NCBI GenBank assembly: GCA_018712905.1
Contig: DVGD01000108.1
Coordinates: 1 to 5,114, forward strand
DNA length: 5,114 bases
Direction of reading: 5' to 3'
Origin: Candidatus Avoscillospira stercoripullorum
Lineage (GTDB): Bacteria > Bacillota > Clostridia > Oscillospirales > Oscillospiraceae
This document shows, piece after piece, positions 1 through 4,154 of this stretch. Position numbers and translations under genes: made by a program. Below the pieces are notes generated by a model, which had not been told where the DNA came from, ran no database searches, and saw only the letters and a program-made list of their open reading frames with translations. Position 1 is the first letter of the stretch. Every line of letters begins with the position of its first letter.

Positions 1-58
1 CGCAAACCCTTGGAAATACTGGGCTTGCGCCGTGACGAAGAGGGGAATTTTCCTCGTC
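1..58 (-). other. Pair of hairpins downstream of rpe
   Basis: Two adjacent stem-loops lie just after the rpe stop codon in the direction of rpe transcription. The nearer one pairs 51-58 with 34-41 (8 bp, 9-nt loop). The farther one pairs 21-29 with 1-9 (9 bp, 11-nt loop). Read as minus-strand RNA, each stem is complete with a single G-U pair. Read as plus-strand RNA, the same position is an A-C mismatch, so the structure fits minus-strand RNA. Neither hairpin is followed by a clear U-run inside the window, so they are not convincing intrinsic terminators. They could be a 3' UTR structure, or the edge of a repeat element that continues to the left. No gene is visible in 1-77. Confidence 0.45.
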
Positions 59-77
59 TCAGGCCGTACACCTGTGC

Positions 78-740
78 TCACTCCGCCCCCAGGGCGTGGA
101 GTTCCTTAACAAAGGCGGCCTTGTCCGGCGCTTTGAAGAAGGCGCTGCCGGCCACCAGCACGTCCGCTCCGGCCTCAACGCAGGTCTTGCCGGTGGCGGT
201 GTTGATGCCGCCGTCCACCTCCACCTCGCAGGAGAGGCCTTTTTCCTGGATCCAGCGGCGAATGGCCGTAATTTTGGGCATCATATCTTCCATGAAGGAC
301 TGCCCGCCAAAGCCCGGCTCCACAGTCATTACCAGGATCAAGCTCACCTCGTCGAGGTACGGCAGCACGGCCTCGGCGGGGGTGGCGGGCTTGATGCTCA
401 GCCCGGCGCGCACGCCCTTTGCCCGGATGCGGCGCAGCGCCTCGTGGGTATGTTCGGCGGTGTCGGCCTCCACGTGGATGGTCAGGATGTCCGCGCCGGC
501 GTCGCAGAAGCGCTCCACGTACCGGATAGGGCGGTCGATCATCAGGTGGACGTCCAGCGTCAGGTCAGTGATGGGGCGCAGCGCCGCCACCGTGGAGAGG
601 CCGAAGGCGAAGTTGGGCACGAACATACCGTCCATCACGTCCACGTGGATGTAGTCGGCGCCCACCGGGGCGAGGGCGCGGACGTCGCGCTCCAAATTGA
701 CCATGTCGGCCGAGAGAATCGAGGGACAAGCCTTGACCAT
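78..740 (-). CDS. rpe: Ribulose-phosphate 3-epimerase
   Basis: A complete 220-aa cytoplasmic TIM-barrel enzyme that interconverts D-ribulose 5-phosphate and D-xylulose 5-phosphate in the pentose phosphate pathway. The family signatures are all present: PSILSAD (residues 6-12), HVDVMDG (32-38), DVHLM (63-67), VEPGFGGQSF (140-149) and VDGGI (175-179). The expected metal ligands are H32, D34, H65 and D176; D34 and D176 are also the family's catalytic acid/base pair. Length is normal for the family. The start is the ATG at 738-740, because the motif PSILSAD normally sits within ten residues of the N-terminus and GGAGGT lies 6 nt upstream. The frame stays open further upstream to about 1079, but that extension has no family match and crosses the promoter, so it is not coding. 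In many Firmicutes rpe follows rsgA; here it has its own strong promoter and long leader, so it is the first gene of its transcript. Confidence 0.97.
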   Translation of the reverse strand: MVKACPSILSADMVNLERDVRALAPVGADYIHVDVMDGMFVPNFAFGLSTVAALRPITDLTLDVHLMIDRPIRYVERFCDAGADILTIHVEADTAEHTHEALRRIRAKGVRAGLSIKPATPAEAVLPYLDEVSLILVMTVEPGFGGQSFMEDMMPKITAIRRWIQEKGLSCEVEVDGGINTATGKTCVEAGADVLVAGSAFFKAPDKAAFVKELHALGAE

Positions 741-918
741 AAAAAGACCTCCGGGTAAAAATTTGTAAAATTCTGTACCCCAGCCGCCGCCTGCGGCATA
801 ATAATGGGTATACGGCAGTGCGGGGAAAGGCTCCTTCGCTGCCGCGCAGGCCTGCTCTGCCGTTGGAGATAGGAGGCTGCGCACAGCCAGTGTGCAGTCT
901 CCAATGAGAAAATACAGT
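741..918 (-). ncRNA. Structured 5' leader of rpe, class unknown
   Basis: About 178 nt separate the predicted transcription start (~918) from the rpe start codon. Read on the minus strand it can form: an outer stem TTGGAGA/TCTCCAA (898-904 with 863-869) enclosing an inner CTGC/GCAG-type hairpin; a stem CGGCAG/CTGCCG (857-862 with 813-818); a GCCGC/GCGGC hairpin (793-797 with 783-787); and GGGTA/TACCC (776-780 with 753-757) close to the ribosome binding site. I do not recognise a TPP, cobalamin, glycine, SAM, ZTP or T-box signature. It could be a cis-regulatory leader, or a stable small RNA (for example of 6S type) with read-through into rpe. No intrinsic terminator is evident between it and rpe. 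The pairings were found by eye and not folded. Confidence 0.4.
747..752 (-). promoter_or_regulatory. rpe ribosome binding site
   Basis: GGAGGT on the minus strand, 6 nt before the ATG at 738-740. It decides the rpe start against the long in-frame extension upstream. It lies just downstream of, and partly next to, a weak GGGTA/TACCC stem (776-780 with 753-757), so folding of the leader end could affect access to it. Confidence 0.85.
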
Positions 919-924
919 GTTTCC

Positions 925-953
925 ATTATACCAACATTAAAAATTGCTGTCAA
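925..953 (-). promoter_or_regulatory. Perfect-consensus SigA promoter for rpe
   Basis: On the minus strand, TTGACA (948-953) and TATAAT (925-930) are separated by exactly 17 nt, an exact match to the housekeeping consensus in both boxes. The spacer is AT-rich. Transcription should start near 918 and run leftwards through the leader into rpe. A box pair this strong is more typical of stable RNA or constitutive high-level genes. Confidence 0.9.
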
Positions 954-976
954 TCCCGGGGAGGCGGCCGGGGATT
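952..976. promoter_or_regulatory. Inverted repeat between divergent promoters
   Basis: AATCCC (952-957) and GGGATT (971-976) form a 6-bp inverted repeat with a 13-nt GC-rich centre. Allowing one base of slippage, the arms extend to AATCCC(C)GG/CCGGGGATT. It overlaps the edge of the rpe -35 box and ends just before the -35 of the rightward promoter, a position where an operator could act on both. No regulator gene is in the window, and in GC-rich DNA such a repeat may be chance. Confidence 0.35.
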
Positions 977-977
977 C

Positions 978-1006
978 TTGCATTTTTCTGTCCCGCGTGC
1001 TACACT
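978..1006 (+). promoter_or_regulatory. Probable promoter of the xpaC-telA operon
   Basis: TTGCAT (978-983), a 17-nt spacer and TACACT (1001-1006), with a TG one base before the -10 hexamer (extended -10). The -35 is poor (3/6) and the -10 moderate (4/6), so a weaker or activator-dependent housekeeping promoter is likely. The start would be near 1013, giving a ~44-nt leader. I saw no ECF-type AAC/CGT box pair in 954-1056, although the B. subtilis xpaC-yaaN pair has, as I recall, been linked to sigma-W. Confidence 0.55.
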
Positions 1007-1020
1007 CAATCCAACCATTT

Positions 1021-1036
1021 TCCCGCAGCGGCGGGA
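1021..1036 (+). other. Small hairpin in the xpaC leader
   Basis: TCCCGC (1021-1026) and GCGGGA (1031-1036) form a perfect 6-bp stem with a 4-nt loop between the promoter and the xpaC ribosome binding site. The right arm runs into GGGAGGA, a decoy Shine-Dalgarno-like sequence. The real GGAGGG (1044-1049) stays outside the stem. Confidence 0.4.
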
Positions 1037-1043
1037 GGAAAGC

Positions 1044-1049
1044 GGAGGG
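1044..1049 (+). promoter_or_regulatory. xpaC ribosome binding site
   Basis: GGAGGG, 7 nt before the ATG at 1057. It fixes the xpaC start, since the same frame is open back to about 892 and offers an earlier ATG that lies upstream of the predicted promoter. Confidence 0.8.
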
Positions 1050-1056
1050 ATACCCG

Positions 1057-1755
1057 ATGCAAAAGCGAAAAAAGCCCACAGTGGCAGCGATCTACGCCCT
1101 GGGGCTCACAGTGCTCGTCTATAGCCTGCTTTTTCCCCTGGAGGGCTTCGGGGATTTCCTCAAGTGCGCGCTCCTTGCTTGGGCGGTCTACGCCCTGGTG
1201 GGCGCCATCACAAAGAAGGATCCCACCCGCCAAGCGCCCGAGGAGCCGGTCAAGGAGGAGCCGAAGAAGCCCGAGGAGCCGAGGAAGCCCAAGGAGCCGG
1301 ACAAGCCTGCCGCCGACCCGGAGCTTGCGGCGATGCTGGAGCAGGGGCAGCAGGCCATGGCCAAGCTCCAGGCGCTGCTCGACGGGATCCGGGACTACCG
1401 CGTCTCGGCCAAGATCAAGCAGATCGAGGCGCTCACCGGCGCCATTCTCCGCCAGGTGGAGCGCAGCCCGGACAAGCTCAAGGCGGTGCGGCAGTTTATG
1501 AATTACTATCTTCCCACCACCCTCAAGCTCCTGGAGCAGTACGTCCAGCTCCAGGACGTGGGGCTGAAGGGAGAGAACATCCAGTCGGGCATGGCGCAGA
1601 TCGAAGCCCTGCTCGACAAGGTGATCGTGGCATTTCAGAAGCAGCTGGACGGGCTCTTTGCCCGGGAGGTGGTGGACATCACCGCCGACATCCGGGTCAT
1701 GGAGCAGATGATGGCGCAGAACGGCCTCACCGACCGGCAGGATTTTCACGTGTGA
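1057..1755 (+). CDS. xpaC: XpaC-like membrane protein
   Basis: A 232-aa protein resembling the XpaC family, historically named for 5-bromo-4-chloroindolyl phosphate hydrolysis; its true biochemical role is not established. A basic N-terminus (KRKK) is followed by two hydrophobic segments (about 8-28 and 34-51). Then comes a charged Pro/Glu/Lys linker (about 53-88) and a helical cytoplasmic domain (about 89-232). That domain carries the segment NYYLPTTLKLLEQY (149-162), which I associate with this family. The linker makes the membrane part and the helical domain look like separate units joined by an extended rod. The start is set by GGAGGG 7 nt upstream. It is the first gene of the operon; telA begins 15 nt after its stop. 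In B. subtilis the same pair (xpaC-yaaN) is adjacent, and this synteny is the best support for the assignment. Symbol and function are by homology and synteny, not demonstrated activity. Confidence 0.85.
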   Translation: MQKRKKPTVAAIYALGLTVLVYSLLFPLEGFGDFLKCALLAWAVYALVGAITKKDPTRQAPEEPVKEEPKKPEEPRKPKEPDKPAADPELAAMLEQGQQAMAKLQALLDGIRDYRVSAKIKQIEALTGAILRQVERSPDKLKAVRQFMNYYLPTTLKLLEQYVQLQDVGLKGENIQSGMAQIEALLDKVIVAFQKQLDGLFAREVVDITADIRVMEQMMAQNGLTDRQDFHV

Positions 1756-1770
1756 TAAGGAGGCAAATCC

Positions 1771-2883
1771 ATGGAAGGTTCCATTCCCAAGCTCACTTTG
1801 ACCCCAGACTTGACGCAATCGGCGCCGCCAGCGCCCCCTGCCCAGCAGGTGGAGGAGGCCGCGGTGCTCACCCCCGAGGAGCGCCAGGCGGTGGACAGCT
1901 TCGCCAAGGAGATTGACCTGCACAACACCCAGCAAATTCTCACCTACGGCGCGGCGGCGCAGCAGAACATCGCCGACTTCTCCCAGGGCGCCCTGGAGGC
2001 CGTGCGCACCAAGGATATGGGTGAGGTGGGGCAGATGCTCACCGACCTGGTGGCGGAGCTGGGCAAGATCGAGCCGCCCCAGGAGAAGAAGGGACTGGCG
2101 GGGCTTTTCCACCGGGCGAAGGACTCCCTGGAGAATTTAAAGCTCCAGTATAGCAAGGCCGAGGAGAATGTGGATCGCATCGTCCAGGCGCTGGAGGGGC
2201 ACCAGGTGACGCTGATGAAGGACATCGCCGTACTCGATCAGATGTACGAGAAGAACCTTCAGTACTTCAAGGAGCTCACCATGTACCTCCTGGCCGGCAA
2301 ACAGAAGCTAAAAGAAGAGCAGGAGGGCACCCTGGCACAGCTTCGCGCCGCGGCGGAAAAGAGCGGCCGGGCGGAGGACGCCCAGGCCGCCAATGACTAC
2401 GCCAACCTCCTGGAGCGCTTTGAAAAGAAGCTCCACGACTTGGAGCTCACCAGAATGGTGTCCCTCCAGATGGGGCCGCAGATCCGCATGATCCAAAATA
2501 ACGACACCTTGCTCACCGAGAAAATCCATACCTCCCTGGTGAACACCATTCCGCTGTGGAAGAGCCAGATGGTGCTGAACTTGGGGATTCACCATGCCCA
2601 GCAGGCTATGGAAGCCCAGCGCCAGGTGACTGATATGACCAACCGGCTTTTGAAGACCAATGCCGACATGCTCAAGATGGCCTCGGTGGAGACGGCCAGG
2701 GAATCCCAGCGGTCGGTGGTGGATTTGGAGACCCTCCAGCACACCAACGAGCAGCTCATCTCCACCCTGGACGAGGTGCTGGAGATCCAAAAGGAAGGCC
2801 GCCAGAAGCGCGCCGAGGCCGAAACCGCCCTAAGGCAGCTGGAGGGCGAGCTGCGCCAGAAGCTCCTGGAGCTTCGAAGCTAA
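1771..2883 (+). CDS. telA: TelA-family toxic anion resistance protein
   Basis: A 370-aa soluble, highly helical protein of the TelA/YaaN family (TelA domain over most of its length). The family was first linked to tellurite resistance and later, in Listeria and others, to tolerance of cell-envelope antibiotics and bacteriocins; the mechanism is unknown. After a Pro/Ala-rich N-terminus (about 10-30) come typical family segments: ILTYGAAAQQNIADFS (56-71), a long helix around 125-180, and MGPQIRMIQNN (234-244) followed by VNTIPLWKSQ (257-266). The C-terminal third (280-370) is heptad-like and probably coiled coil. There is no signal peptide or membrane segment, so it should act in the cytoplasm, perhaps at the membrane through its XpaC partner. 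TAAGGAGG 7 nt before the ATG gives a near-ideal ribosome binding site. It is the middle gene of the operon, with 15 nt before it and 18 nt after it. Confidence 0.95.
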   Translation: MEGSIPKLTLTPDLTQSAPPAPPAQQVEEAAVLTPEERQAVDSFAKEIDLHNTQQILTYGAAAQQNIADFSQGALEAVRTKDMGEVGQMLTDLVAELGKIEPPQEKKGLAGLFHRAKDSLENLKLQYSKAEENVDRIVQALEGHQVTLMKDIAVLDQMYEKNLQYFKELTMYLLAGKQKLKEEQEGTLAQLRAAAEKSGRAEDAQAANDYANLLERFEKKLHDLELTRMVSLQMGPQIRMIQNNDTLLTEKIHTSLVNTIPLWKSQMVLNLGIHHAQQAMEAQRQVTDMTNRLLKTNADMLKMASVETARESQRSVVDLETLQHTNEQLISTLDEVLEIQKEGRQKRAEAETALRQLEGELRQKLLELRS

Positions 2884-2901
2884 CCGCGGGAGGAGGATCC
2901 C

Positions 2902-3792
2902 ATGAAGCTATTGAAAAAACGCTGGTTTGCCATTTTGGCGGCGGTGGTGATGATCGTGGCGGCCTTGGCCATCAGCCAAAGCCGCACCCACTCCACCACG
3001 GATTACCAGCCCGAGAGCGCCTCGGCCGCCCGGCGCTGGGGCGAGGAGCATGCCGGCGCTTATGAAAAGTTCCTCTCCGACGGCGCGGGGCTCTTTTCGA
3101 GCGACGCCCTGGAGGACATGGCCGCAGAAAATGGCGCCCTGGACTACCGCTTCGGCACCATTTTGGGCGTGGCCACGGTCAACGCCGTCTCCGGCGATAT
3201 GGGAACGGTGGCCTACAATGTCTCTGAACAGCTGGGCTTGGGCGAGGGCGACTTTTTGCTGCTGCTGGACGCCCAGGCGGAGGACTGGTACCTGGTCTAC
3301 GGTACGGAAGTATCGCCCTATGTGGACAATGAATTGGAGATCATCTTCCGCGGCGCCATGGATCAGATGTTCACCCAGCCGGATCGCCAGATGAAGACGC
3401 TTTTTGCCGATCTCCAGGACTGGTGCGCCAAGAACCTGCCTTTGGCCAAGGAGGAGGGGCGCCATACCTCGGTGCTCTCCACCATTGGGGAGATTTTGTT
3501 CATTCTCATCGTGCTGGTGGTGCTGGTGGTGGCAGCCGTTGCGGCGTCGGCCATGCGCTTTGGCCGCCGGGTGTTCTTCGGCTTCCGCCCCTGGGGCTTT
3601 GGCGGCTTCTGGCGCGGTCCCGGGTACTGGCACCGTCCGCCTCCGCCGCCGGGATCCCACCGGGATCCGCCCCACCGGCCGGGCGGCTTCGGCGGAAGAG
3701 GCGGCTTCGGCGGCGGCAGCCGCGGTGGGTTTGGCGGTTCCAGCCGCGGCGGCGGAAGCCACGGCGGCGGCTTCGGCGGCTCCAGCCGCTAA
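2902..3792 (+). CDS. TPM-domain membrane protein with Gly-rich tail
   Basis: A 296-aa envelope protein of the TPM (YgcG/Psb32-like) type. It has a basic N-terminus with a hydrophobic signal or anchor segment (9-24) and a TPM-like alpha/beta domain (about 45-175). That domain includes VATVNAVSG (90-98) and GDFLLLLDAQAEDWYLVYG (116-134). A second membrane helix (about 194-217) is followed by a basic RFGRR stop-transfer. The tail (227-296) is rich in Gly, Phe, Arg, Pro and Ser, with repeats of the form GGFGG and GGSSR. TPM proteins commonly have this signal-TPM-helix-glycine layout; some plant and bacterial members are reported phosphatases or photosystem repair factors, but no activity can be claimed here. 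The expected topology is an outward-facing TPM domain and a cytoplasmic tail. A purine-rich GGAGGAGG site lies just before the ATG. It is the last gene of the xpaC-telA operon, which supports an envelope-stress role. Confidence 0.83.
   Translation: MKLLKKRWFAILAAVVMIVAALAISQSRTHSTTDYQPESASAARRWGEEHAGAYEKFLSDGAGLFSSDALEDMAAENGALDYRFGTILGVATVNAVSGDMGTVAYNVSEQLGLGEGDFLLLLDAQAEDWYLVYGTEVSPYVDNELEIIFRGAMDQMFTQPDRQMKTLFADLQDWCAKNLPLAKEEGRHTSVLSTIGEILFILIVLVVLVVAAVAASAMRFGRRVFFGFRPWGFGGFWRGPGYWHRPPPPPGSHRDPPHRPGGFGGRGGFGGGSRGGFGGSSRGGGSHGGGFGGSSR
3682..3786 (+). repeat. Internal repeats coding the Gly-rich tail
   Basis: Short imperfect direct repeats of GGCGGCTTCGGCGG and related GGTTTGGCGGTTCCAGCCGC units inside the TPM-protein gene encode the GGFGG and GFGGSSR runs. 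Such tracts tend to vary in copy number between strains. They are coding and remain in frame to the stop. Confidence 0.7.
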
Positions 3793-3813
3793 GCATCACC
3801 TCCCGTTGATGCC

Positions 3814-3886
3814 GTAGGGGCGGCCATTGTGCCGTCCGTCGGCACCCGAGCCGCTTCGCGGACGGACGCGCAATGCGCACCCCTAC
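3814..3886. repeat. Palindromic repeat unit A
   Basis: A 73-bp imperfect palindrome. GTAGGGG (3814-3820) pairs with CCCCTAC (3880-3886), CATTG (3825-3829) with CAATG (3871-3875), and CGTCCGTC (3833-3840) with GACGGACG (3861-3868). It differs from unit C by one extra base and two substitutions (70 of 73 aligned positions equal). It is followed by GGGGTGC, which can pair with GCACCCC (3877-3883) as an alternative 7-bp hairpin with a TAC loop. Confidence 0.85.
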
Positions 3887-3914
3887 GGGGTGCAGCGCAA
3901 TGTTCCACCGCACC

Positions 3915-3994
3915 TGTAGGGGCGGATCTCTGAGCCGCCCGTCGGCCGCAAGGCCGCTGACGCGGTCGGGTCGATGAGGACATCGACCCCTACA
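3915..3994. repeat. Palindromic repeat unit B (variant core)
   Basis: An 80-bp unit with 8-bp ends, TGTAGGGG (3915-3922) and CCCCTACA (3987-3994), but a core unlike A and C. Inside are GGCGG/CCGCC (3921-3925 with 3935-3939), CGGCC/GGCCG (3943-3947 with 3952-3956) capped by a GCAA tetraloop, and a perfect 9-bp hairpin GGGTCGATG/CATCGACCC (3968-3976 with 3981-3989). The hairpins compete partly with the end-to-end stem. Confidence 0.85.
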
Positions 3995-4010
3995 AATTTG
4001 CACCGCACCC

Positions 4011-4083
4011 TGTAGGGGCGGCCATTGGCCGTCCGTCGGCACCTGAGCCGCTTCGCGGACGGACGCGCAATGCGCGCCCCTAC
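4011..4083. repeat. Palindromic repeat unit C
   Basis: The near-copy of unit A: GTAGGGG (4012-4018) with CCCCTAC (4077-4083), CATTG (4023-4027) with CAATG (4068-4072), CGTCCGTC (4030-4037) with GACGGACG (4058-4065). It starts with an extra T like unit B, and is followed by GGGGTGC as in A. Confidence 0.85.
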
Positions 4084-4120
4084 GGGGTGCATCCGAATTT
4101 CCACCGCGCCCGCAAGGGCG

Positions 4121-4152
4121 AAAAAAGCAGGAGGTTTGAGCCTCCTGCTTTT
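4121..4152 (-). terminator. Intrinsic terminator, probably bidirectional
   Basis: GCAGGAGG (4127-4134) and CCTCCTGC (4141-4148) form a perfect 8-bp stem with a 6-nt loop, extended by A4/T4 pairing to 12 bp. Read on the minus strand it is followed by six Ts (4121-4126) and begins 2 nt after the DUF4349 stop codon, a textbook terminator for that gene. Read on the plus strand it is followed by TTTT and a T-rich stretch, so it can also end transcripts of the xpaC-telA-TPM operon that pass through the repeat array. Confidence 0.9.
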
Positions 4153-4154
4153 GC

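Larger units (their letters stand above)
3814..4110. repeat. Tandem array of three palindromic repeat units
   Basis: The 362-bp gap between the TPM gene and the DUF4349 gene carries no gene; it is filled mostly by three palindromic units in the same orientation with starts at 3814, 3916 and 4012 (periods ~102 and 96). Each is bounded by GTAGGGG and CCCCTAC and followed by a linker ending in ACCGCRCC (3907-3914, 4002-4009, 4103-4110). Similar GTAGGGG...CCCCTAC repeats are, to my recollection, dispersed in Oscillospiraceae genomes as REP/MITE-like non-coding elements. All reading frames across the region are spurious translations of the repeats, including frames giving peptides such as PRRGAHCASVREAA. 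Confidence 0.85.

Noticed and set aside
741..918. Known riboswitch or T-box in the rpe leader
   Set aside because: No recognisable core motif of TPP, cobalamin, SAM, glycine, ZTP or T-box RNAs could be found by eye, so only an unassigned structured leader is reported.
892..1056. In-frame N-terminal extension of the XpaC-like protein
   Set aside because: The earlier ATG lies upstream of the predicted promoter and has no ribosome binding site; the ATG at 1057 has GGAGGG at 7 nt and gives a typical membrane N-terminus.
741..1079. In-frame N-terminal extension of rpe of about 113 residues
   Set aside because: It has no resemblance to the epimerase family, crosses a perfect promoter, and a strong ribosome binding site sits directly before the ATG at 740. 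The open frame is explained by high GC content.
1006..2112. Long antisense open frame opposite xpaC and telA
   Set aside because: The translation is low-complexity Leu/His/Gly/Arg without any family pattern, and it mirrors the codon bias of the true genes on the plus strand.
2908..3762. Antisense open frame opposite the TPM-domain gene
   Set aside because: It is Ala/Gly/Arg-rich shadow translation of the Gly-rich repeats, without a ribosome binding site or recognisable domain.
3814..4110. CRISPR array
   Set aside because: The units are 72-80 bp long palindromes with similar linkers rather than short identical repeats with unique spacers, and no cas gene is present.
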